Shown: piece by piece, positions 38,301 to 50,414 of the stretch
How positions within the stretch are numbered: position 1 is the first letter of the stretch
Layout of the letters: each line of letters begins with the position of its first letter
From: Cadophora sp. MPI-SDFR-AT-0126
Taxonomy: Eukaryota > Ascomycota > Leotiomycetes > Helotiales > Ploettnerulaceae
Assembly (NCBI GenBank): GCA_020747065.1
Contig: JAGMVK010000009.1
Location: 1,364,001 to 1,428,000 of the forward strand
Direction: 5' to 3'
Length of the DNA stretch: 64,000 nt
Made by a program: the position numbers and the translations under genes
The notes under the pieces: generated by a model
Databases searched by the model: none
Told to the model about the DNA's origin: nothing
What the model saw: the letters and a program-made list of their open reading frames with translations, nothing else

Positions 38301-40850
38301 TATTAATTTAGATTTAAGAGATATAGATAAACTCTAATTAAATCTTAAATAAGCTAATATTTTTTAGAAGAATTAAGATATTATTAAAATAAAGAAGAAA
38401 TAATACTTAGGACTCTTTAATTTCTACTTTATCTTAGATATTAAGAATAATATTACTATATTATTAAAAAGATTTATAAGAGTATTATTATTAAGGAAGC
38501 TTAGACTAAGTTTAAATCTATTAGTATATTTATACTTAAAAGCTTATATACTATATCTTACTTTCTAATAAAGGAAAAGAAGACTAAGTCTTCTTTATTT
38601 TAAATTATATAATAAGAGCTAACTATATAAAAGTTTTACTACTAGGACCTTAATTTTATTAAGCTAATTACTTTATTTTTTTATAGTATAGTATATTTTA
38701 TTACTTAGTAAGTATTATAAATAGATTATAGATTATACTTAGCTTATCTTATTACTTATAATAATAGTGAAATTTATTTTATAGCTTATTTAGAGTTCTT
38801 TATTTTTGTAAGAGCTAATAAGAAAGTTAAGAAAGTTTATTATACTAATACTAATATTAAGGATCTTATTAATAACTAAAAAATAAGAGGTAATCTTAGA
38901 TTATTAATTAATATTTTATATAATTAGTATCTGAATCTTTAAATCTTCTTCTTCTTTAAATTCAGTTTTAGCTAAGTTAATACTTATTTATATAATTATA
39001 AAGGTCTTAATATTATTACTTAAAAAAAGACTTAGAGATATTTTTATCTAATTAGCTAAAATCCTAAAAGCTTACTTAGAAAGTATAAGACTTAATTTAA
39101 GACTTAATTAATCTTAATTAAGACTAATAAGAACTATCTCTATATATCCTTAATATACTAATAAAGGACTATTCTTAATCTATAAGTTAGTAATTATAGT
39201 ATTATATCTTAACTAATAGTTTTCTTAAATAATTATATTACTTTAGCTAATAAGAATACCTTTAAAAATAGTATAAAAGTATTTAACTTAATACTTATTA
39301 TTCTAAGTCTTAAAAGTCCTTTAATTTCTTACTTTATATTTCTGCTTTTTTTATATACTTCTTTTATAGTTACTATTACTATTACTAGACTAAGACTATT
39401 ATTAGAAGCTCTTACTAGTTAACTACTATAGATAAAAGCTTTTATTCTATATAAAGCTAAAAAACTTATTATTATAAAGAATACTAATTATATTAAATAC
39501 TTTAAAAAGTATAAAGTAGAATAACTTATAATTATTACTAAAGTTTAAGAAGTTATTTAAGAAATAGAAGAGCTAGCTTATAGTGAAAAATTATAAATTA
39601 AGTAATCTTTTCTTAATACTAGATTACTCTTAGATAATATTATAAATAAAATTCTTAAGTTAGAATAAGATAATAAAAATAAAGAGGATTATAAGGAAAG
39701 TCTTTAGAAATAGACTTATTAGATTAAAAATAATCTTAAAGCTAAGAAGAAGAATAACTTACTTAGTAATAAGAAAGATAATAATCTAGAAATTAGCTTT
39801 AATATAACTAGTAATCCTAGACTATTAGTTAAAAGAGAAGTAAAAGCTAAAACTTATAAGTATACTTTTTTAGATAAGGATATTAGAAGTATTTTAGAAT
39901 TAAAGTATTTTATTAAGGAAGATTATATTAAATTTACTAGTAATCCGGACTTATTAATTAACTTTAGTAAAAAGAGAGCTAAAAGTTATAACTTAGAGAG
40001 AAACTCTTAACTTAAAGGTAATATTACTAAAGAAGACTCTATTAATTTAACTCTTAATTTAAGATTAGAAGTTATCTAAGGTACTAATAGTAGTTAAGAG
40101 ATTAGCTAATAATTAGAAGAAGAACTTTATATAATATAAGATATTAATAATAATTAAATTACTAACTCTCTTAATACTAATAAGTAAGCTAAAAGATAAA
40201 ATAAATTAGCTACGCTTTATACTCCTAAATTAGAAACTACTAATATAGAAAGTAAAGATAAGATTTAAGAAGTTAATAATATTAGTTATAATATTATATA
40301 TAGAGAGAGATTTCTTAAGAGACTTATTACTTAAGAATAAGTTTTAGAATTTAATAATATAAGTAAGAGAAATAATATTAATAAAACTAAGCTTATTACT
40401 ATAAAAAAAGCTATATAAGAGACTATAATTTAATAAGTTTAAGTTATAAGTATATAAGCTTACTTATAAACTCTAATACTTAAGCTAAAGTTTTAGCTAA
40501 TTATATCTTAATTAACTCTAATAAAGATTATACCTTTTTCTACTTCTACTAAAAACTCTTATATAACTTATATAAATTTAGGATATCTTTTAAGAAGTTC
40601 TATAAAAAGTATTTCTTATATCTTACTTAATATTAATCTTAGAGAAAAAGAAAAGAATACTTACTCTTTTCTAAAGAAGAGTAAAGGAAAGTATAAAGCT
40701 AAAGATTCTATAGAACTAAAGAAAGTAGTAAAGAAAGTAAAGAAAATAAAAAGCACTTAAGTTAAGAACTAGTAATAGAATACTTATAAATTTAGATTAT
40801 AAGTAGAATTAAATTATATATTAAAAAGAAAAAAAAAGTAATAATAAAGT
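35400..40850 (+). other. Unexplained 5.5-kb region between integrase and right LTR of C
   Basis: RIP-degraded sequence with no recognised domain. A short peptide pattern, roughly T-(S/N)-N-P-x-L-L-V/I-N, recurs in degraded translation, for example ITSNPRLLVK at 39804 and FTSNPDLLIN at 39933 (same frame, 43 codons apart). Weaker versions occur near 36250, 36405, 37325 and 37573. This suggests a former long repetitive open frame, either an extra gene of element C or another nested insert. Polypyrimidine tracts occur at 35570-35830 and 40900-40940. Confidence 0.45.
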
Positions 40851-41028
40851 TTAATTTCTTTTTAAAAATTATATTATAATATAAGGAAGAGTAAAGTTAT
40901 CTTTTTCTTTTTTTTTTACTTTTTTCTTTCTTTCTTATACTAAATATACTTATTCTATAATCTTTTCCTTATAGTAATATAACTAAGAATTATAATCCAA
41001 AGTAATTACTAAACTTAATTAGAATAGA

Positions 41029-41245
41029 TATAATAAAGTATATATTTAGAATTAGAGTATTACTTTAAGTAATCTTAGTTATAAGCTTTAGTAAGCTTTC
41101 TTTACTTATAAGAGCTTTCCTTTATTTATAGAATTAGAAGAATTAAAGACTTTTTCTACCTTAAATTTTAGCTATAAGTAGCTTCTTATATTTTACTTTT
41201 AGGTTTAGTAACCTACTTAGTTTTACGTTATCCCAGGTCTTTATA
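41029..41245 (+). repeat. Right LTR of gypsy element C
   Basis: About 217 bp copy of 20054-20269. It ends TCCCAGGTCTTTATA, slightly less RIP-converted than the left copy (TCCTAAGTCTTTATA). Confidence 0.72.
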
Positions 41246-41953
41246 ATATTTTTAATAAGTTTAAAAAGTACTACCTTTAATATAAAAATAAGCCTAGACT
41301 ACTAAAAATATTACCTAAGTAATTAGAATCTTTCTATTATAAAAAAGACGATTATAAAAGATTAAATAATAATAGTAAGAAAATAGCTACTAAATTAAAA
41401 GCTATCTTCTTCTAAAAGAAAGAAAAAAGTAATATTATAAACTATAATTATAATTAAGCCGTATATTATATAATATATATTATATCTTATGAATTATAAA
41501 GAAATCGCAGGGTAAGGCCTTAGGCTCGATTAGGACTAGCTCTATTAAGCGCTTATATTTACTTAAACATTAAGTAATATTCTACTTTTTTTCTTCTTCT
41601 TTTATTTTAATTTAGAATTCTTAACTATATAATATTATTCTAGCTAATCTCACTACGCTAATAAGAACTTCGTAACAGAGTATTTAGTAAGTCTACTAGC
41701 TTTAGTAGTATTTAATTATATTATACTTCAACTATCTACTTATTATTTATATCTATCTTAAACTCTATGTTATTTAATATTATTTCTTTAAAAGAACCTT
41801 TGTAACTAATCTATCGCGTTCTAAATAGATTTAGTTAATCAATTCCTAGAGTATAAATTTCTCTATTATCTAAGAGATAAGAAGCTTTATTAAGTAATAA
41901 GTCTTAACCTAGAGTATGTTTAAACTAAAGTACGTCTTTCCTACTTAGTAACG

Positions 41954-43855
41954 TCTAACCCCTCTCTTCCGGCCACTCCCCCTCTTCCGGCCACTCCCCC
42001 TCTTCCGGCCACTCCCCCTCTTCCGGCCACTCCCCCTCTTCCGGCCACTCCCCCTCTTTCGGCTACCTCGCTTAACCTTACTGCTTTTTATACTACTTAA
42101 TTTTCATAATTATTTAATATTCTAATCTCTAATCGATTTTTTTAAAATTTAGAATATAAATTAATAATATTATAAAGTCTTAGTATACTAAATATAATAT
42201 TATATACGCTCTTAAAAAAGTAGTAAATAATAAATTCTTATAAAAGATATTATTTAAGTAAGGTATTCTAAGGTCTACTCTTATAGACTATAATATAATA
42301 ATATAATTATATAAGAAAAGTACTAGCTACTTATAAAAGCTTCTTATAGTAGTAGAAAATCGATTAACTAATTAAATTTTAATTTAAGAGGCTTTTAGCT
42401 ATAAAGTTATTTATGTATAAATATAGGTTTTTAAAAAAATACTTTTAGTTCTCTAAAGAGATTACTACTTACTTAAAAAACACTAAATAGTACGGTTTTT
42501 AACTTGAAATCCTATTCTTAAGACTAAGAGATAAATATATATTAATTCTATACGTATTAATTACGCTTATTCTAAAATTATTAGATTATAATTCTAAAAA
42601 TTAGAGATTCCGGATATTAAGATAATTTTAGCTTCTTAATAATAGAATATAGATAAAATAAGTATTATAAAAGATTATAGTCTTAATAAATATATCGTAA
42701 AGAATATAAAAAGCTAGAAAGTTTAAGAGAAATAGTTAGGCTTACGTACTTAGATAATAATTATTAAGTATATATCTATTATAAGTGCTTCTACCTTTTC
42801 AACTATAATCTATAAGGAAAAAATAGTCTAATAATAATAGTTTTTATTTTAATTAGATATATTTAATTTATAGTACTTTATAGTTATAGATAATAAGTAA
42901 ATAACTAACTAAATAGTTCTAGAGTAGCTAGAAAAGGTCTTTATTTTTTAGATAAAATTATATGATTATTTAGTAAGATTCCTTATTCTAGATAATTATA
43001 AAAGCTATAAGATTACGGATTTTTTTTTAAAAGTATTTTAAGTATAAATATATACTTTCTTTTCTTATTTATATATATATTATATATCTTATAATCTTTT
43101 AATTTAATAGTTTTTTCTTCTCTTAAGCGTGCTTACTAGAAAGAGCTTTAAAAATTAAGTTTAATAATCGATTCTATACTAATTAGTAAGTAAAATTTCC
43201 TTATATACTACTAAAAGATATATTAAGAAAGTATTATAGCTTTAAATATTAAGTCTAGGTAAAGATCTTTAGGTTTATAACTAGTCTTTATAGTAAAACA
43301 ATTAATAAGTCCTTTATTTCTAGAAAATAGTAATAAATTAATGAATCTAATTCTCTTAAAGCCTTAAAAGATACTAATACTACTTTTAGAGATTTCTAAT
43401 ATTTTAATTAAATTATATATTTTAAAGAATTAAAAAGAAATATATATATAAATTTATATTTTAATTAGTAAGTTATATAGTTAATTTCTAATTAAGTATT
43501 TATTCTTTAGAAAAATTATAAAAAGAATAAATAAAAGAGACTATAAATTAGAAAAAGTAAATATAAAAATTAAAGAATTAGAAGAAAAATTAAAGTAAGT
43601 ATAGCTAAGAAAAAATAAAAAAATCTTAACTAATCTAAATTTCTAATTTATAATAATATATATAATTAAAAAGACTTAAATTATAACTAAAGAGTATTAA
43701 ATTAAATCTATAAAATTAGAATTAAATAAAGATTCAGAATCTATAATATTATTTATAAAAGTTAATATAGAATAGAATTATTAAGTATTAAAAATCAGGT
43801 AACGGAAATAGCGAGGTAGCCAAAAGAGGGGGGTGGCCGAAAGGGGGGGGTTAGA
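41954..43855. mobile_element. Inverted-repeat element D with GC-rich tandem-repeat termini
   Basis: The left end TCTAACCCCTCTCTTCCGGC and the reverse complement of the right end TCTAACCCCCCCTTTCGGCC are alike. Both continue through GGCTACCTCGCT before entering AT-rich interior. The left terminus holds five to six 18-bp units and the right about two. The 1.9-kb interior is RIP-degraded with no recognised transposase. Candidate target duplications are not convincing, so the superfamily is open. Confidence 0.65.
41967..42068. repeat. 18-bp GC-rich minisatellite, 5-6 copies
   Basis: TTCCGGCCACTCCCCCTC is repeated exactly at 41967, 41985, 42003, 42021 and 42039, with a diverged sixth unit at 42057 (TTTCGGCTACC). 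It is an unconverted GC island in RIP-degraded DNA and forms part of the left terminus of element D. Reverse-complement relatives of the unit lie at 43820-43850. Confidence 0.9.
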
Positions 43856-43860
43856 TATTA

Positions 43861-46226
43861 ATTAGGAGCTTTATTTAAATAGCTGAACAATAACATTTAA
43901 AAGTCCACTTTTTACTCCTTTTCGTTTATAAGAATCCATTTATTATATATTTGCAGAAATAATAATAGTCGGCATAGCTTATCTTCAGGAGAGCTATATA
44001 TAATTCGGGGACATATAAAGACTACTCGACTATACTAGAATACTATACAAGTTTCTAGAAACTAATATTAAGCCGAAATAGCACCGAGTGTAGAAATACT
44101 TGATCTTTACTTCTAAGTCGACTACGACGCAAGAGATTATTGCTATAACGTACCAATATTAGCATCAATAATATTATTGATTTCCAGATTCCTATTAGCA
44201 ACGAGCTCCTATTATAACCGACTTCTATAAGCACACGTATTTTATACGTAAGAGAGAACATGTAAGGTACTGTGATATTTAAATATATCAAAGAGCTTCA
44301 AGATAAGTGCATATTCCTTTCCCTTTTCTCGCATATTTATAGCTCATCAGATTCAAGTCGAAGCCACTAAAGAAGTCGTGGCGTGGCGCCACTCCACCCT
44401 TATCGTAGCTGGATTGGCCTTTTGTATGTATGATATAGAGGTAGGAGGCGGGGGCACGATGTACCTAATGGATATACCCCGTCAAATTGTTTCGGGCTCG
44501 CCGTCATCAGAAGGAATAGAGAGCAGCGAGGCGTGTCTAACTTGCAACACTTGTTCATAGGGTGGTTGAGCTTTTGCCCGTGTCATACTATTTCTTTCCC
44601 TTCACATTTTTTCTACTTGTGATGTAATCTGCGAAAGCTTTATCAAATGGAAACTTGCAACAACAATCAACCACATGTCTCCTCGTGAATGCGGCTTCTT
44701 GCAATTTCGATAGCACTATCTTCACGCATTGAACGTATCCATGCGGCAATGTACTTTAGACTGGGTCATAATAGCCTTATCTCCAGCGTATGCCTTCTAG
44801 AAGGGTGGAAAGACAGGGGATTGAGTAGGACCTGGTCGGGGACTTGATGTTTTGTCTTTTTACTGATCTGGAAGCTAGTTGATATGGAAACGTTGAAATA
44901 AGAAATCTCATGCGTACTTGTATTACTGCCAACTCTCGCCCGCTCTTGTCAACTCAGCTTGCTCAAATAATAATAATTCTACCAACTCCTGCCCGCTCTT
45001 GCCAACTCAGATTGCTCAATGAGAATAATCCTGCCAACTCATACCAACTCATATGCACACTTTTAAGTACTCAAGTGGGGTATCGCTGCTAACTCCTGCC
45101 AACTCGTCATCGACATCGGAGTCCTTGGTGAGAAACTCACCTATATCCTGAGTACTTGACGCATTTCAAGACGTTAGTAAAGTTAAGTTATTCAAGTGCT
45201 AACATAAAATTCCTAGGATTCTGATCGTTACTTACGTCTATTCGGTACACCCCTGGAAGTCCTCTCTCTAGCCTATATTAACCTCTTCCACCCCTAAATC
45301 TAGATCATCTCCCAGGATACCTCCGCTTCCGGGTTATAAAATAGGCTTAGGTAGAGTGGTTCAAACTTGTATAGTAGACTGAGTCTAGCGTCGCGACTCG
45401 CTAGCGGTGTAGAGGTTGAAATACGCTGCAAAGAATAGTCCTGGTGTTTTCTTAGGTCACACAGTGTGGATTATCAACCTAATCTGTTGAATTCGGGTCT
45501 ATTGGAGTAGTTTATACCAAGAAGCCTTGGGTAGAACATTTCCTCTAGCATCTATGGTCTCATGTAACCGTCATATATCGAAGCCGAACAGCGTTACTGT
45601 TGTCAACACTTTTACCAGAAAAAAAATTGTCCGAACCAAAAGCTCCCGAATTACGGAGGTGGGCCAGTTGGAAGCACTTAGAAGAGCCATAACGCAAAAG
45701 AGCAGTTATATTGTTTATCGCATCCTATGACATAGATGCCTTCCAAGTGAAACTTCTTCTTTCTCTTCAAGGACCCCAAATATCTTCACAACCTTGGACT
45801 ATTTGTGCATAGCTACCTGTTATTGATAACTGGAGCTCTCATACCAGTGATAGACATTGTTGTAGGCCAAAGAAGGCCTCTTGATATTTGTTCGCAATCT
45901 TTTAAGATTTGAATTAATGGAGGGCGGGGGGGAAGGATGAGTCTTGAAGAATTACCGGAAAAGGTTTCGAGGAAAACCGTTAGGTTGACAAGAACACCTG
46001 AACAGAGAAGATTCCTTTTTTAGTACGAGTAATTCATCGGCTTTGGATGGTACCTTTACAAACCAGCGGTCATGATTGGTTGCATCGTCAACACCCTGTA
46101 ATCTGCACGCACCAAGCGGGCCTAAAATATCCGACGTCTTCAGGACGCCCTCCAGAGATCGCAATGAACCGCCAACATGTTCAACTTCATCGCAAAAGGT
46201 TGATCTTACCACCCTGAATCCATGAT
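43861..46226. other. Intergenic transition from AT-rich block to genic DNA
   Basis: Composition returns to normal between 43860 and 44340. No coding frame is supported. A short CCAACTC-rich tandem repeat lies at 44927-45110. The last few hundred bases before 46227 probably contain the promoter of the HET-domain gene. Confidence 0.5.
44927..45110. repeat. Imperfect ~52-bp tandem repeat with CCAACTC core
   Basis: Units begin at 44927 (TGCCAACTCTCGCCCGCTCT), 44980 (TACCAACTCCTGCCCGCTCT) and 45032 (TGCCAACTCATACC, truncated). More scattered copies of the core follow to about 45105. No coding role is seen. Confidence 0.7.
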
Positions 46227-48184
46227 ATGGCTTCTGCCCGGCCATCGTTTGTATACGCACCCCTCGACACCTCATTTTTTGAGATACGCTTGATACGTCT
46301 TCAGCCTCGAGATCCTGCAAATCCCGATCTTATTACGTGCTCTCTTAAACATGCGGGCCTCGAAGATCCGGATTCCATCTACGAAGCCCTATCTTATGAA
46401 TGGGGGTCCGAGACCAAAACTCCCTGTTCTATCATACTCAACGATGTATGCTTGCCAGTGAGAGAAAAGCTCTTCAGCGCCTTGTGGCATTTGAGAGACC
46501 AGGGGGAGGTCTCAAGTGTCAGAGTCATTTGGATCGACGCTCTTTGCATAAATCAGTCCGACGACATAGAAAAAGCTCATCAGGTATATTTCCCTGTACT
46601 TCACAGCTGATGACTTGTCCTAATACCAGTTAGGTGTCGCAAATGGGCAATATATACTCTCATGCCTCGCGGGTTGTTGCCTGGGTGGGACTCAACATAC
46701 AGCATATTCCGAAATCGAGACGCGATCCATCGCTAGCCTGGGATCAGAGAGATTCTGCAGCATGCTCAGTTTCCAGCATGTCCGATCTTGTCGAGGTCCT
46801 CAGAGATCCAGGAGAGCTTACTTTTAAACCTTCTGACTACCTAAAATGGGGTGCCATCTTAGCCTTCTGCGATCGGACTTACTGGACTCGATTGTGGATC
46901 ATCCAGGAAGTTATACTAGCTCCCCGGATCTTAGTACAAGCTGGTGCTTACTCGTTTGACTTCACTCTTCTTGAAAAGGCATTCAAGAAGCACGGGGCAC
47001 TGTGGAAACCGGCATTTACCGATGAATTGAAATCATCTATGGATTTCATTGCAAAAACCACGCTCTACCTCATTTTGGCGCATCGTTGCTATCGGCAAGA
47101 GCACAATATCAGCTTGCTTCGTCACGTTCACTTATTTCGAGAGTCTGTCTGCTTCGACCCACGAGATAAGATATTTGGGGTGCTTGAAGTAGGCCCTGCC
47201 TGCTGCAAAGCAAACATTGCCATATCATACCGAAAAAGCGAATGGGAGAATCTCCATAATCTTTTCCGACATCACTTCCAGGACCACAAATCTGATACAG
47301 ATACCCTAAGCGATTACCAAATCCGCAGCATAATTTACTATTTCTCCCAAAGAGGTCGCAGGTTGGTTCTTCTTGCTCTTAAACTTCCTATGATGGGGGA
47401 TTGATCTTCCTTTGATCTGATCTTGAGATTTGGTTAAAACACTTATGCTAAAGTCTCAACTAGTCCATGCTCATGGAACTCAGCACTACCTTCAGAAATA
47501 TCTCTGGACGCAGGAGACTCGGCTGTGGCTAGCATTCGGAGCAATTTGCTAGGAATCGTCCTCGATTATCAAAAAGGTCCTCAGAACGAAATGCTCATAG
47601 GTCATTATACTAGTGAGGAAACGAATATCTTATATTCGAAGCATGCTCTGCCTGAATCAACTATGGTTCCCTCAGCTCGAACTCTGGATTCGAGTGACAC
47701 GAAGTATTTCGAGGGTACTTCAAGGTGGCCAGATGCTGAAAAGCTTCGCAATCCGGCCTTGCGAGATGATTATGAGTCCTTTCGCCAAATGTGGGATAGC
47801 GGCGCGGTGGTATATGGGTGGACGAATCGCACCGGAGCTATGAACGGTGGAAAGCAACTCAAAAACATAGATCTCGTTACAGAAGAGATTTCTGCCAGCA
47901 AGACATATGGCGATGCTCGACCTGGAGATTTGGTTTGCAGTGTGGATTACGGCCGCGGTGCGATGGTATTGCGTCGGCTGCATGGCAGACTAGTCATTGT
48001 GATGTTCATGATGGACACCCCACTTTTCCCTAACGAGCGATGGAGGTGGCGTCGGACCTTGTACCTGAACTTCACAGTTTTGAGAGCATACCACGAGTTC
48101 ATGATGTTCGGACCAGGGAGTTCTTTTGAGATATCGCAGATTGACCATGGTCAACTCAATGCAGGGATATGGGACCCGAAATAG
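46227..48184 (+). CDS. HET-domain (heterokaryon incompatibility-type) protein
   Basis: Three exons, 46227-46583, 46634-47361 and 47464-48184, give 601 residues. Intron 1 (50 bp) is firm: it joins KAHQ to VSQMGNIYSHASRVVAWVG. Intron 2 (102 bp, AG|GTTGGT to CTAG) is inferred from phase and the lack of another in-frame exit. HET hallmarks are YEALSYEWG (residues 52-60), WIDALCINQ (102-110) and the IYSHASRVVAWVG block (127-138), followed by RLWIIQEV and FDPRDKIFGVL. The C-terminal third has the usual RPGDLVCSV...MVLRR pattern. HET proteins mediate cell death on non-self fusion or act in innate-type responses; the partner is unknown. It lies beside the transposon-rich block, a common setting for this expanded family. 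Confidence 0.85.
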
Positions 48185-49581
48185 CCAACTTAAAGTTCAG
48201 ATCCCGACTCCTGGTCACCATATGGGTGTTTGGCCTAGAAAAAGATCGTCCGTCAAATCAGATACTATATTAGTATGAAATGCTCTTCTTTATTTAGATT
48301 TTGACTTTTGCTTGATATTTCTGATTTGAGCTGTTGTAATGGGTTTTTTTCGCCGATGATCCAGCTTCCTGTCAGAGTGGGGTGCAGAGATGGGACATTC
48401 ACGTTCATATTGAGTACTGTCGAGCAGTTAGCCGTTACCGTTTACCCATTTGTTGTCATATATGCCGGCTTGAGAGAAGACTGGCTTTTGTTTCTGGATT
48501 ATCCCCGATTCGCGCTTGAAATAGATGTGTTTGGGTTTCTGCGTGCCTCCTCGGTCTTGCTTCCAATTTTAGGGAATTATAGAGGGCTTCAGATGATTAG
48601 TATTTCAGTCCTACCAAGCCCACAATGTAGTGCAGGACACTTTGTTTAAGCCCCTGGAGGAATATCTCAGCACAGAAAGGGTTCGTATTTATCCTCATTC
48701 CAAAACCTATGAATTCGAGTTGTCTGCTTTGGTATTTAAGGGTTTGAGGTGAATGAATACTGAAAGCTTAGAATCAGACTCCATTGACTATTTCTATAAA
48801 CCATAAGCTATTAGAAATATGTTTTACGAGAAAGTATAAAGGGTGATATGCAGAGGATTTTCTAATACTGCTGTGATCGCCCAAGTAGAAGAGATACTGC
48901 CGAAATGCTTCGTTTTCAACAGACTGGCTACGATATCACGAATCTGCGGTCTTGAAGTCCACAAGAAGAAAGTTCAGAACGGGTTGTTTTGTTTACAACT
49001 TTGATGGGGCGAGAATCGACTGATGTTGAGAGAGCTGGTCTCCAGTTCTGCACCCAACGCTGGGTAGAATCGTCAACACTTAATAGCGTGACGGCGGTCT
49101 CTACGAATTGATGTGAAAGTATTTTTGCCACATGTTTTTACATTTCTAATGTACCTAAAATGAGCGAGAACATTGATCTTAACCCTGTGGTTACGTACTG
49201 ATTTTGAGGGAAGTGATGGTGGGTAGAATAGCAGGGTAGTGAATAGAGTTCTTGAAAGTTTGTTTAAAGCATAATCTGAAAATCTTGTGGGTGAAGCTTT
49301 TCACTCGACTTGCGGTGTAGATATCAAAAGGTTTAGGAATTATAATATTGTGAAAAGATAATTAACGATGGTCTGGTGTTCAGGTTGATGGGGGTTTAGG
49401 TGGAATAATCGAAGGCAGCGCCAAAAGAAAAAAAAAACCCAAGGGAATTAGTACAAAGATTCTCGGGGAATCGTGGAAGATTGAAAATCAAATATTCAGA
49501 TTCTTTGAAAGTTTCCAGGCATTAAAACCTTGGGTAATAGACCGCTGTGTTCCGTGTAGGTATCAATGAATGTCTCAACTG
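48185..49581. other. Intergenic region, no supported gene
   Basis: About 1.4 kb. Short open frames at 48308-48649 (plus, no good ATG start) and 48928-49131 (minus) lack recognisable motifs and splice context. A 10-base A run lies near 49427-49437. Probably the 3' regions of the two convergent genes. Confidence 0.4.
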
Positions 49582-50414
49582 TCAGAAGGCCTGTTCCGCA
49601 ACAGCTTCCAAACTTACCATGGAAAGTCCTGCATTCGTGTGAGGACATGCAACGCATCATAAAATAAGCAGTGTGTACGGACCTACGATGATCACTGGAA
49701 GAAGGAATTCCTTGCAAACCGCTGGCATCACTCTAGCAGGATCACTCTCAGGATTCGGTGACCACATGCTGAATCTCAAATCGATGCGTCTCCTGGAATA
49801 AGGTCTCCCAAGAACATACAAACCAGCCAACGGTGTACGATCAATGAAAGCAGGAAGAAATCTGATCCTGGTTGTGATTAGATTCGGCAAGGTTGGAGGA
49901 TATTGTCGATTCATTGCTCTTGGATTCGAATCAAACAAACGGGGGTCGAATGGAAATAAGTTTGTATCTGGATTTGGTAGACGCGGGTCCAGTATTCCGA
50001 AACCGCGGAATGCATGCTTAACTAAATTGTAAATAGTTCTGCTTTAACAAGGCGGGATCTTGCTGTACGGTATCTCTCTTGATCTAGAAACCTAGCCGTG
50101 AGGAATCTTCCCCTTCTGAATACTCACAAACAATCACCTTGATTTCTGTGGGAAGATGATTCCACACAGCAAAAGTCAGGGGTGTTGAAGTGCTTCATGA
50201 GCGCGGCGGAATAGGAGACGTCACTCAAAGGGTGAGCATTGCTAGGGTCTTCAGTCGAGTGTATGCAGTAAGCGGGATCTTCAGCTGTAGGCTCATTGAA
50301 CGAGCATTGTCCGATTTCCACTCTGACACTGAACATGGTAACGAAGCGGGAACCCAGCTGAAAGTGCTGTAGCTTGCAACCTGCAGCTACAGCAGACTGA
50401 GTAAATTTACCCAT
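49582..50414 (-). CDS. Hypothetical spliced protein
   Basis: I do not recognise the family. Three consecutive minus-strand exons, 50414-50128, 50038-49683 and 49628-49582, join in compatible phases through introns of 89 bp (donor GTGAGT, acceptor GCAG) and 54 bp (donor GTCCGT, acceptor GCAG), giving 229 residues. The middle exon stays open well upstream of its first ATG and is proline-rich (GILDPRLPNPDTNLFPFDPR). A hydrophobic stretch, FLLPVIIVGLSMVSL, lies near the C-terminus and may be a membrane segment. The first exon has several cysteines. The ATG at 50414 may not be the true start, since more 5' exons could exist. Support is exon continuity and coding character only. Confidence 0.42.

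Larger units (their letters stand above)
20054..41245 (+). mobile_element. Ty3/gypsy retrotransposon C, interrupted by copia element G
   Basis: Direct repeats at 20054-20269 and 41029-41245 (about 216 bp) share TTCAGAATTAGAGTGTTATC-like starts and GTCTTTATA ends and are taken as LTRs. Between them lie, on the plus strand, gypsy Gag, then (after element G) a protease region, reverse transcriptase, RNase H and integrase, then about 5.5 kb of unexplained sequence. Without G the element is about 12.8 kb, long for a fungal gypsy. No clean target duplication could be read. Confidence 0.72.
5975..43860. other. AT-rich, RIP-degraded transposon isochore
   Basis: Nearly 38 kb of very AT-rich sequence. 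TpA is everywhere, CpA and TpG are scarce, and remaining C is mostly followed by T, C or G. No reading frame exceeds about 80 codons, yet translation in fixed frames shows retrotransposon and transposase motifs interrupted by TAA/TAG where CAG, CAA, CGA or TGG codons are expected. This pattern is that of repeat-induced point mutation, in which duplicated DNA suffers C-to-T changes. No host gene is visible. Parts not covered by the named elements below (about 5975-6650, 17640-17790, 19830-20050, 41250-41950) show no recognisable content. Confidence 0.92.

Noticed and set aside
41954..41964. Telomere-like CTAACCCC
   Set aside because: It occurs once per terminus of an inverted-repeat element and is not tandem TTAGGG, so it is not an interstitial telomere.
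41967..42068. CRISPR-like array
   Set aside because: Direct head-to-tail 18-bp repeats with no spacers, in a eukaryotic transposon terminus.
44055..44291. 78-codon minus-strand open frame at the right edge of the AT block
   Set aside because: Transitional AT-rich sequence; no motif, no splice context and no neighbour support.
45952..46320. 122-codon minus-strand frame overlapping the HET gene start
   Set aside because: It overlaps the HET-domain exon antisense and has no motif.
48308..48649. 113-codon plus-strand open frame after the HET gene
   Set aside because: It opens on TTG rather than ATG, shows no family motif, and lies where the HET transcript's 3' end is expected.
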